A DNA stretch of 64,000 bases from Juglans regia (Eukaryota; Streptophyta; Magnoliopsida; Fagales; Juglandaceae): assembly GCF_001411555.2 (NCBI RefSeq), contig NC_049907.1, positions 35,981,866 through 36,045,865 of the forward strand, written 5' to 3'. Each line of letters begins with the position of its first letter. Within the stretch, counting starts at the first letter, position 1. The notes beneath the pieces are model-generated. The model was not told the origin of the DNA, made no database searches, and saw nothing but the letters and a program-made list of their open reading frames with translations. Made by a program: the position numbers and the translations under genes. This document shows, piece by piece, positions 10,960-19,473 of this stretch.

Positions 10960-11230
10960 GCCAGACACATCGGGTTTCTACAATATCTTGCTAAGGGGAA
11001 CATCAGTGAGCACCTTCATCAAGTGGACTTGGAAATATGGCCTTAGTCGCCTTGCGGTAATGACTAATGCAAATGCCGGCATCTGTATTCGGGGGTATCT
11101 AGCCTCGACTACTCGAAAAGCACAACTTGTGTAGTAGATAGGTTGTTGGTCCCCTCCCTCGCTATGGACTATGACAGCAGACACGACATTTCGGGTCACT
11201 ACCAAGTATACATACAAGCTTTCCCTGGGT
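10960..11230 (-). pseudogene. RNase H fused to reverse transcriptase (Tat element)
   Basis: The minus-strand frame reads YVYLVVTRNVVSAVIVHSEG, PIYYTSCAFRVVEARYPRIQ and TARRLRPYFQVHLMKVLTD, the common RT-associated RNase H (RNase_H-like, RT_RNaseH_2) pattern. It lies in the expected place directly after RT and before the second RNase H. Stops on both sides isolate it. Confidence 0.7.
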
Positions 11231-11439
11231 TTGGTCTAACTAAGAAGTGATGGGTGGGCCAAATACTCCTTTAGCTCACTGAATGCCCGGTAACACTAGG
11301 CGTCCCACTCCCATGCCTTTTTGAGGACCTTGAAGAAGGAAAGACAGCGGTCGGTCGATCATGCGATGAAACGGTTCAAGGCTGCCACTTTCTTTACCAG
11401 CCTCTAGACCTCGTGAATTGTTCGCAGCAACGGCATACT

Positions 11440-12000
11440 TAGTATCGCCTCAACCTTTTCGGGATTGGCCTCAAATCCTCACTCCAAGATCATGAAACCC
11501 AAGAAATTTCCCAACTTGATGCCGAAGGCACACTTCAGTAGGTTGAGCTTCATCTGGTATCTCCTTAGCACTACGAAAGCTTCCCGAAGGTCGGCGATAT
11601 GCTGCTCAAGTTTCCTTCTTTTGACCAAGAGATCATCCACATATATCTCCATGTTCCGTCCAATCTACTCCTTGAACATTCGAGTAACCAGCCATTGATA
11701 AGTTGCGCTGACATTCTTTAGACTAAACGACATAGCTTTGTAGTAGTAGAGTCCTCGGTCAGTGATGAAGGTTGTCTTCTCCTTGTTGTCTGGGTTCATC
11801 CTGATTTGATTGTACCCCGAGTATGCATCCATGAAACTGAGCAGGGTATGTCCGGCCGTCGAATCCACTATTAGGTCTATGCGCGGTAGTGGGAAGTTGT
11901 CATTTGGGCAGGCCCTGTTTAGGTCGGTGAAGTCAACACACATTCTCCACTTCTCACTTGCCTTCTTCATCAGGACCACGTTAGAAAGTCATTCGGGATA
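11440..12000 (-). pseudogene. Reverse transcriptase of the Tat element
   Basis: On the minus strand the frame gives EKWRMCVDFTDLNRACPNDN, PRIDLIVDSTAGHTLLSFMD, AYSGYNQIRM and, after a stop near 11667, MEIYVDDLLVK. YVDD at about 11629-11646 is the RT active site, and the VDFTDLN and SFMDAYSGYNQI blocks are standard gypsy RT motifs. The catalytic motifs survive, but stops at about 11667 and 11488 break the frame. Confidence 0.82.
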
Positions 12001-12299
12001 GTGGGTTTCCTTGATGAAACCCGCAACTAAGAGGTGGTCCACCTCCTCGACGATGGTTGTGTACTTCTCTGCATTAAAGCTGCGACACTTTTGCTTGACC
12101 TTCTTACCCTTGGGATCCACACTCAAGCGATGTTCGATGAGTGTTATCTAGATTTTGGGCATTTCTTCATGGCTCCAGGCGATCACATAATGGTGCTTGA
12201 TGAGAAGCAGCTATACGAATCTTCTCAGCTTTAAAGGTCAGAGGTGGGGGCGGGTCGGCATCCTCTCACACTCCTTCGAGAGCTCGGACCTCCTTTGCC

Positions 12300-12690
12300 T
12301 TCTGCTTCAGTTCCTGAGCTTAGCATTCCCGTGCAAGGACCTGCTCGCCATGGATCTCACCCACTCTCGTAGGAGTAGGGAATTTCATCTTCAGGTGGAA
12401 TGTGGAGGTCACCGCCTTCAGGTTGTTCAGAGTTGTTCGCCCCAAGATTGCATTATAGGAGGAGGGAGCTTTCACCATGAGGAAATCCACCATGGTAGCT
12501 ACCGTTCTTGGGGCCTTCTCTGCCAGGATGGACAAGGTGATAGCACCAATCGGCTGTACTATGTCTCCGATGAAGCCTTTGAGGGGAGTTGGGACATGGC
12601 ATAATCAATCGAGCGTGATCCCCATCCTGATGAAGGCTTCCCAAGATAGGACCCTTCTCGTATAGTTGGCAATCTATACAATCACTACTA
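12300..12690 (-). pseudogene. Aspartic protease remnant of the Tat element
   Basis: The minus-strand frame reads SWEAFIRMGITLD, a stop, then PTPLKGFIGDIVQPIGAITL, VATMVDFLMVKAPSSYNAIL and GRTTLNNLKAVTSTFHLKMK, the C-terminal two thirds of a retropepsin-like protease. The short segment with the catalytic Asp-containing loop, expected just before SWEAFIRMG, is absent: the sequence jumps from ANYTRRVL straight to SWEAF. The deletion looks clean and about 30 bases long. I infer this from the family pattern. Confidence 0.65.
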
Positions 12691-13050
12691 AAGCACCGTT
12701 GTGAGGGTGGAGAATGCCCTCCTTATCCTTTTCATTGGAGGTTATGATCGCCTCGCTAAGTGGCTCCTGGTGCTCAGGACTGCCCTACTGGTGGTGAACA
12801 ATTCTTCATACCTAAGTCTTCTAGCATGGGCCCTCAGTGCTGAGTAGGTGGTCCCTCCCCTAACGTATCCTCTCGCGATTGTGTGGATTTTGCCTATAGG
12901 GTTATTTTCTTTGGCCGGGCTTCTTCGGCGTGGCTTACTCTAGGCCGTCCTCTCGCCCTTCGCCTTATTGAACTTTCATCTCTCCATTGCTGCACGTGAC
13001 CATCGGGTTGTCGGCCGCATCATTCATCACACCGTTGGTCTAGCAGGGCT
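12691..13050. other. gag-protease linker of the Tat element
   Basis: On the minus strand this shows only short broken frames, rich in Arg, Pro and Glu (for example RRARGRPRVSHAEEARPKK). It corresponds to the variable linker between gag and protease. I see no independent gene. Confidence 0.45.
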
Positions 13051-14225
13051 TCCAATTCTTCTGTTTTCCATTTACTAGTGAAGCAATCTTCTGTTCGGCG
13101 GCTGTCAGTGTGGTGGTAGGTGCAATACTTAGGGTAGGTCAGGCCCTGTTGCTGTTCTCCCCATGGGCTCAAGTTTCTTTCGGCATCCACGGCCATGCCG
13201 AAGTGTGTGCGTAGTCCGACCTGCTCGAGAGCAGGCTGCTCTTCCTTGCTCTTGGTCTCGCGTGCCCTTTTCCTATTACCTTCCTAGCTCTCACCGCTGC
13301 TCTGGCCAGTAGCTCTCTTGTCTACCCATTCCAACTTGGTCTTTTGAGGGGCTGTCAGCACCCAAAGCGTGTCTTCTGTGTTGATAAAATTGTCGGCTCG
13401 GTCCATGAACTCCCTCAATGAAGGGGGGTTTTCCTCGCAATCTCGATCATAAAAGGGTTATGGGGCCAGACCCCCCCTAATAGAGCTGCCAGAGTGATAT
13501 TTTCGTCATGGTCATCTGTTGTCATGCACTCTCTGTTGAGCCAAGAGAGGTATGACTTCAAACTTTCATCATCCCGCTGCTTCACAGTCAAGAGGTAGGT
13601 AGCAGGACGCCTCATTTTCCTGCTTGCCATGAACTGCGTCAAGAAGAGTCAGGCCAGCTCGGCGAAACTATCGATGGTACCGGAAGGCAGGGACCCGAAC
13701 CATGCTCTCGCCGTCCCCTTCAAAGTGAGAGGAAATGCCCTGCACGCGAATTCTACCGGGAACCCGTGTAGGGTCATATGGGCTTTGAATGTTTCCAGAT
13801 GTTCTAGGGGATCCCTGGATTCGTCGTACGCATCTATCTACATAACTTTGAATCTTGGGGGAAGAGGGACCGCCATAACCTCAACTATTTATGGCAGATC
13901 CGTGCTGGTGAGAAGCTGGTCCATCGTGGATGTCGTGCTCATCCGCTTGGCCATCTCGGTGTATTTGTCCCCGAGTTCACGGAGCTCGAGGTGCATCATG
14001 CGCCGCTCTTCTTCAGTTGCCATTACCTCAGGGGCTCGACTGGACTTAGAGTGGTGGCTGTGCTCTCCTCCCTCTAACTCCCCGTTGGTCCTCCGCAGGG
14101 AGGCATTCTTCTAGCGGAGAGTCGTCACCTCATCCATCAGTTTTCGTATCATTTCACCTTGTTCATTGGCTCTGGCTTCCATTGCTTCGGGTTGTTCTTC
14201 TTCACGACGTGAGGCTTGGGAGCAT
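13051..14225 (-). pseudogene. Gag polyprotein remnant of the Tat element
   Basis: On the minus strand the retrotransposon gag domain is clear: PPRFKVM, DPLEHLETFKAHMTLHGFPV, FPLTLKGTARAWFGSLPSGT, then LTQFMASRKMRRPATYLLTV, KQRDDESLKSYLSWLNREC and DDHDENITLAALLGGVWPH. The EDTLWVLT segment and a His/Cys-poor tail follow. Upstream, near 14200-13980, lies a Glu/Arg-rich N-terminal region (EEERRMMHLELRELGDKYTE). Stops at about 13880 and 13840 and frameshifts near 13640 and 13430 disable it. It is positioned correctly, directly downstream of the primer-binding region. Confidence 0.8.
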
Positions 14226-14267
14226 GTTGTTGCCGGCATGCGAAGGACACACTATTATAGGAAAGAA

Positions 14268-14294
14268 AGAGATCCCATAGATGGTGCCACTGTT
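14268..14294 (-). promoter_or_regulatory. Primer-binding-site region next to the 5' LTR
   Basis: Directly inside the LTR, the minus strand reads ACAGTGGCACCATCTATGGG. Sequences of the form (A)CAGTGGCGCC(G/A)TCTGTGGG commonly follow the 5' LTR in plant Tat-type elements. The match fixes the inner LTR edge at 14295. The complementary tRNA has not been assigned. Confidence 0.4.
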
Positions 14295-14832
14295 GATGTC
14301 GTGTTTCATAGCCTGAGCAACTCCACGCTGTTGAGCTCAGTTTAGATCTTGTTGAGATAGAGAATGGGGTAGTGGGTATTTATACTTGACTGGGGGGGAT
14401 CCCTGAGATGGTGGTGGTGGGTGTGTCGTTTCGTATTGGGGTTGAGTGTCCCTGCCTACTCTCTGTTATGCAACACACTCGCCAGACCTGATTGCAACTA
14501 TCGCTGACAGCCCAGGAGGCATGTTGTGGTGTGACGAGCCTCGGGATGCATTAAATGCAGCGTGGTTCCAATTAGGTACATCCATTCCTTTGACCTGTCC
14601 GAATGCCAGGGTTCAGGGGCAGAGGGTGTCCTTGAATGTCGGTCAGTAGTGATGTCAAACAATCCTGCCCTTCGTCCTCTAGTCAGTGTGCGCTGCCCAA
14701 TCGCTTCCCTTCCTGGGCCCCCTGGGTCGACCTGGCCTAGCTCAGCCCTTGTCCTCGAGCCCCTGGACTCTTCGGGCCTTATGGACTGGGGCTACTTCCT
14801 CAGGCCAGGACCTGGGGATTACTCCCCTCACA
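14295..14832 (-). repeat. Right (5') LTR of the Tat element, complete
   Basis: The LTR is 538 bases with TG...CA ends (plus strand TGATGTCGTG to CCCTCACA; minus strand starts TGTGAGGGGAG). A possible TATA-like stretch (TATTTATACTTG) lies at about 14376-14388 on the plus strand. Flanking DNA from 14833 (GAGGTGATTAATTAG) is not retrotransposon sequence. Confidence 0.8.
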
Positions 14833-16075
14833 GAGGTGATTAATTAGTTCTAATCAATTTCGTTCTCTATGATCTAAACCTTACGTACGTCTATGGTTAA
14901 TTAATCCTAATTAACCAGCTTAAAGTGTTCTTCATTTTTCAGACAATAGTAGTTTCAACAACCCATGATGTTGTACGTACATCCTATATGAGGGTATATA
15001 ATTAAGACCATCCATAGCAAATTATGATGAACAATTATGGATTTAGGAACTAGTAACGAGAGGAAAGGGCTTTTTTTTTATGGTGGCATAATTGCGAGCA
15101 AGCATCGAGTAAAATAATCAAAGGATCTGTGCATGTAAAAGAGAGAAAAGTCATGTGATGTTGCCATATTACTATATATGTTGGGCGGTGCATCGCTTTC
15201 ACCTTGTTAAGGGGCTTTAGCATATTTGGGTGGTTATTTCTACTTTGCTTGTCCAATCAAGGCAGCTTCAAAATGATGAAAATTCCAATGGAAATTCTCC
15301 ACCATGTTACCATGATCACTACATTATTATTATTATTTTTTTTTTTTGTATGCTTATATATATATAATCACTTTTTTTAATAAGGATGATCAACATAGTG
15401 ATCAAATGAGAATCCCAAATAGAATATCATGTGGGATAGGATGGACATAATATTGGGAAAGCAATATCTAGTAATATTGTTCATGTATGCAGCCCATTTA
15501 GCTAAGTTGTATACAAATTACAATGAAATTGACATTTCTATTGATCATGTATCCTGATTACCTTCCATAATAATATGATCTAGTAATCAGTCGCCTTTGA
15601 TGATCAAGTTGTCCATTCCCACTCTTTGCTTTTGTGACCACCAACATATTTGCTTTGTCACTAAAACGATAAGAACATCATCATGACTTTTGAACATGCG
15701 AACCCATTTTCTTTGAACATCAACGTGATTTAGCAACAATTACAAACATGGTAACATCAGAAATCATTTCTGTTAGCTTGTCTACAGCTTGTCTACACAT
15801 ATTGTCACCTACATATTCAAATCTTATGGTGCTAAATTCGGACCACATATTCAAATCTTATGGTGCTAAATTCCGACCCACATATTCAAATCTAAATTAA
15901 AAATCGTTGCATGTAAGAGATATTGTAAAGTGAAATGAAAATATCCAAAGAAACATACACATCAACACGATTAAGCAGTTGCAATCACATTGAATATATT
16001 TCAAAAATGTGGGCCTTTTTAAAGGGTGACGATGATATCAAAAACCATGCCACAGGCCCTTTACCACCACCATCC
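14833..16075. other. Intergenic DNA without a recognisable gene
   Basis: AT-rich, stops in all frames, homopolymer runs around 15325-15350, and a short tandem repeat (15811-15893). Nothing coding is supported. Confidence 0.6.
15811..15893. repeat. Short tandem repeat, about 34-bp period, 2.4 copies
   Basis: ACATATTCAAATCTTATGGT starts at 15811 and 15845, and a third partial copy (ACATATTCAAATCTAAAT) starts at 15880. The first two copies share GCTAAATTCGGACC/GCTAAATTCCGACC tails. Confidence 0.8.
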
Positions 16076-16096
16076 AAACCCTAACCCTAACCCTAG
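16076..16096 (+). repeat. Interstitial telomere-type repeat (telo box)
   Basis: AAACCCTAACCCTAACCCTA followed by G: three units of the plant telomere repeat. Short telo boxes (AAACCCTA) are known in promoters of translation-related and cell-cycle genes, but no such gene is visible next to it, so it may be a fortuitous or repair-derived remnant. Confidence 0.6.
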
Positions 16097-16599
16097 CACC
16101 TCATAAAATCAACACACCAAAGCAAATAAAAATAAATAATTTCAGTTACCTTTGATCTGTCGCTCGATGCTTGTAGTGTGAGTTGCGAGGGATTGTGTTG
16201 CTACAGAGAGTGAGACACAAAAAGAGAGTGAGAGCTGCGAGAGAGAGAGAGAGACACAGGGATACAGAGAGTGAGATGTGAAAGAGAACGTAGAGATTGA
16301 GCTTCTAAGACTTGAGAGGAGACCGTCGGGCATCGAGCGAGAGAGAGCTGAGCTGGAGCAGCGAAGCCTGGAGACTCGAAGAGGATAAATTGAAACAGAG
16401 CTACTACGTACAACCGCGGTGAGAAACAGCGGTGCAATCTTTTTGCCACGTCAGATATTAGGAAAAAAAAAAAAGGGACGAAAGATGACTTGAAAAAGCA
16501 AACTAAGCCATCACAGACCGTTCAAGCATTTTATCAAATATTTTGCATGCATTCTTAACTCCATCGCAGCTCTTCTACTTTTACACCATTTCTTCCTTA

Positions 16600-16925
16600 T
16601 ACAACCAAATCAACAGCAAGTTTTAAGACTCCAAATACAAGATAACCCCATCGCAACAGCTCTTCTTTATTGATCCCAGAAGAGTTTTCAAAGAATAGCA
16701 CGAGGCAAGAACAATTTTCTAGGCATGCTTCTTTGCAAGCATCTAGATCGGGTTTCATCATAGGTGTAACGAAGTTCAGTGCAAAATAGCTAAGCACTTC
16801 GCCAATGTGTAGAAGCTTTACTGAACTCTTGGAGCCATTGCAAAAAAAAAAAATGCAAAGTAGTTAAGCTCTTCGCCAATGTGTAGAAGCTTTACTGAAC
16901 TCTTGGAGCCATTGCATAAAAAAAA
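16600..16925 (-). pseudogene. Fragment of a G-type lectin S-receptor-like kinase (SD2-5-like PAN domain)
   Basis: The minus-strand frame from 16797 reads LSYFALNFVTPMMKPDLDAC, then KEACLENCSCLVLFFENSSG. The spaced Cys residues (DACKEACLENCSCL) and YFAL...F lead-in match the PAN/apple domain of SD2-5-type receptor kinases, which sits between the lectin and transmembrane regions. Just upstream a duplicated copy (KLLHIGEELNYFA) repeats the domain entry. No lectin domain, transmembrane helix or kinase domain follows, and homopolymer tracts interrupt the frame, so I call it a relic of about one exon. Confidence is limited by its short length. Confidence 0.45.
16787..16925. repeat. Tandem duplication, about 70 bp
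   Basis: CTTCGCCAATGTGTAGAAGC and the following CTTTACTGAACTCTTGGAGC CATTGCA occur at 16797-16843 and again at 16871-16916, each followed by an A run. It duplicates part of the PAN-domain relic. Confidence 0.8.
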
Positions 16926-18206
16926 AAAAAAAAAAAAGGAAAAGAAACGGACGAAAGATGACTTGAAGAAGAGAAAGTAGCCCAGGCTATGATGACTGTG
17001 AGGAGAAAGCAAACTAAGCCATCACACATTTTATCAAACATTTTTTTTTTCCTTTGTTGTGTGAATTGTGAGTTTTTAGCAAGATGAAGAAGAAGTTTGC
17101 AATGTGAAATAGTGAGCGTGGCATTGTTGCCGTCCATGAGGAGTACCAAGGAGCTCTTGATCCTCACGCCTGCGAAAAAAGAAATGAGTGAAAAATCAAT
17201 AAACTAACTAAATCAATTTGTTTTGTTTTATTTAACTCTAAGAAACATAAAGATAGTTAGATGACTCAATGGAATATGGAATATACACACGCATGTACGC
17301 ATGCACAACCTGCACATTGCAACTGCACCTTCATGTAAGCCTCCGCCAATTCCTCCATCTTCACGTAGACCTCCTTCCAGTTCATCCACTGCCACTGTAT
17401 ATTAAGCCTCTGCGCAACCCACATGCACAGCCAACCACCTCTGTTTTTCTTCCATAAAACAGAGCAAATTTACGCAGCCACAGTGGGCCTCAATTCAGCC
17501 ACCTTGCAACGTCAGTCCTCCACGAAGCCACTGCCCAGCCTCTCCATGTGCCTCTTCATGCACCTCATCCACTGCAGCACCCTTTGCATAACCCACATGC
17601 ACGGGTAGCCACCTTTGTTTTTCTTCCATAAAACAGAGCAAATTTACGCAGCCACGAAGAAATTTTTTTTCTTCTTTTTTAGCCAAAGGCTCAACGTGAG
17701 TGTTGCTTTCAGCATCCAACCTTTCTTTGTGCGGAGTCCATGTGCGTGTGTTCCCCCCAGCCAAAAGTTTCCCTTTTATTTTTCTTTCTCTCCGTCTTGC
17801 ATTGTTTTTTTATTTTTCTTCTAGGCGTGCGTGAGTTTTCTTCCGTCTTTTCTTTCCGTCGTTGGCCTCTTCTTTCTTTATTTTTTCTTCGGTTTCGTTC
17901 CATCTCCTTCCGTTTCCTTCCATTTCATTTTCTGCATGCTTCTTCTTCCTTTTTATTTGCATTACATAAAAGTTCTTCTAAATCTGTTGTTATAACGAAA
18001 ACCACTATTTTTTTCTCTCTTTAGGAAGTAGAAGATCCACAAAGAATCCGTAAATTAGTGATTGATAGTGCAAATGTGTTTTTTTTATTTCATCCATTTG
18101 TTTCCGTTATGATTTTCAACAAATGAAACAATCGAATTAACAGATAATTGACACAACTTAGTAAAGCGAATCACTTTTGTGTCAAACCGTTCTTATTTTT
18201 TTCCTT
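16926..18206. other. Gene-poor region with local duplications
   Basis: It contains a second copy of GGACGAAAGATGACTTGAA (about 16467 and 16947) with the GCAAACTAAGCCATCACA motif that follows it (16499 and 17007), the 17405-17660 duplication, and T/C-rich sequence at 17650-18030. A short minus-strand frame at 17060-17167 (SLVLLMDGNNATLTISHCKL) might be another gene relic, but I do not recognise it. Confidence 0.4.
17405..17660. repeat. Direct duplication with about 180-bp offset
   Basis: A segment with AACCCACATGCAC, then GTTTTTCTTCCATAAAACAG and AGCAAATTTACGCAGCCAC occurs at about 17418-17482 and again at about 17589-17657, nearly identical. Confidence 0.85.
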
Positions 18207-18322
18207 CTATGGTCTATAGAGTTTTAGCCTGCTAGAAGACGCAGACCCAGATGCGATTTTTTTACTTTTATGGTCTGTAGTGTTTTGGCCTGCTAGACGA
18301 CACAGACCTAGATGCAATATCT
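18207..18322. repeat. Tandem duplication, about 60 bp
   Basis: CTATGGTCTATAGAGTTTTA with GCCTGCTAGAAGACGCAGAC is followed by a diverged copy, TTATGGTCTGTAGTGTTTTG with GCCTGCTAGACGACACAGAC, and then by the shared AGATGC(G/A)AT. Confidence 0.8.
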
Positions 18323-19253
18323 TCTTCTTTGGCTTCTGTAATGAGAAAATCTGAAGACTCTGAACGTGCAATCGGGATGTGCGAAGAAGCTGAAGACTCT
18401 GGTTCAAGGTAGAGAAAGGGACGTCCGTTTATTCTGGAAGGTTATGTTCGTGCAAAAGACTCATCTAAGAGTTTTGTAACAGAATGATTAGCGACTTCGA
18501 GGGAGAGGGAGTGGGAGTGGTCTGATGGAGATGGAGATGGAGATGGAGGGAGAGAGAGAGGGAGGGAGGGAGAAGTGAAATTTCAAGGGGTAGAGAGGGG
18601 GAACGAAATGGAGAGGGAGAGGAAGGAAAAATAAAACGGGTGACGTGTATAAGCCGGTTGCACGCCGGTTTCACTAGGCGGTTGCTTCTATCATTTTTCA
18701 AACTAAAATTATACATATACAAAAAACGACGCCATTTTTAGCTTTAAAATAGGTATTGAGTATTACCCGACCAGAAATAAAAATGGGTGCGAGTTAAACA
18801 GGTTTTGATATTATACAAACACACAAAATAATAAAAAAATAAATAAATAAATTATTTATATATTTTATTTTTAAATAATAATAATAATAAATTTTTAAAT
18901 AAATATATATTTTTTAAAATCAGGTTGGGTCGGGTCGGAAAATACTGTCGGGCCTGGTAGGCAATTTATTTGTTCAGTCCTAAAAAAAAGTTTTATAATA
19001 TTAGTCCGAGAGATTAATTCGGAAGACAATGAATACTCTAAGATTATTTTATGTGTTTCTCTCACTTTATATCGAAGAGTTCGTGTAAAAACTCTACGAT
19101 ATAAATTTACATGTTTGAAGGGGAATCGAGTAAAATATTAGCCTCAGGCCCTCCAGATCTTCATTTATTTTTTTATCACACTCGAAGCCCATATTGGGTG
19201 GACTTAAGCCCCTGAGAAAACGGACCAGGCTGCTTATTGGGCATTTAGCCCAA
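18323..19253. other. Intergenic DNA, GA-rich then AT-rich
   Basis: A GA/GGA-rich stretch at 18500-18620 is followed by TA-rich sequence at 18790-18915 with ATA and AATA runs. CAGGTTGGGTCGGGTCGGAA at about 18921, facing CCCGACC near 18767, suggests the ends of a decayed transposon. No gene is supported. The last 100-200 bases are presumably the promoter of the hydrolase gene. Confidence 0.4.
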
Positions 19254-19260
19254 TTATAAA
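19254..19260 (+). promoter_or_regulatory. Possible TATA box of the hydrolase gene
   Basis: TTATAAA in CCAATTATAAAGAG lies 184-210 bases before the main start codon. A TCTCTC stretch at 19380 would then be in the 5' leader. Confidence 0.3.
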
Positions 19261-19443
19261 GAGTATCCATGGACTAGTGGGCCTACAATATTCCTCTTGT
19301 CGCGTCAGCGCGTAGAAATCAAAGCCCACTTGCATTTCCAACTTCGTCAGCATAGAAACGCAGCCAAAACTACTTCAAACTCTCTCTCTCTCTCAGACAA
19401 ACATCAACCTTAAGCTTTGCAAATCCAAAACCATCTGGGAATT

Positions 19444-19473
19444 ATGGTGGGTGAATCAGGGCTGTTGATATGA
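19444..19473 (+). promoter_or_regulatory. Upstream ORF overlapping the main start codon by ATGA
   Basis: ATG at 19444 opens a nine-codon frame (MVGESGLLI) whose TGA stop at 19471-19473 overlaps the ATG of the main protein at 19470. The context of the upstream ATG (ATTATGG) has a favourable G at +4. The arrangement would let ribosomes reinitiate directly at the main start. Confidence 0.55.

Larger units (their letters stand above)
47..14832 (-). mobile_element. Degraded Ty3/gypsy Tat-lineage LTR retrotransposon with antisense extra ORF and tandem array
   Basis: Two similar direct repeats (47-434 and 14295-14832) flank minus-strand remnants of gag, aspartic protease, reverse transcriptase, two RNase H domains and integrase, in that order from right to left. 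Between integrase and the left (3') LTR lie a 114-bp tandem array and an ORF on the opposite strand with a Transposase_28 (putative gypsy-type) domain. A second RNase H, an antisense extra ORF and tandem repeats in the 3' untranslated region are together known traits of the Tat lineage (Retand, Ogre, Grande relatives). Every coding domain is broken by stops, frameshifts or deletions, so the copy cannot act on its own. The left LTR is incomplete and a 3.8-kb hAT element sits inside the array. The outer target duplication cannot be tested because the left end is cut. Confidence 0.8.
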
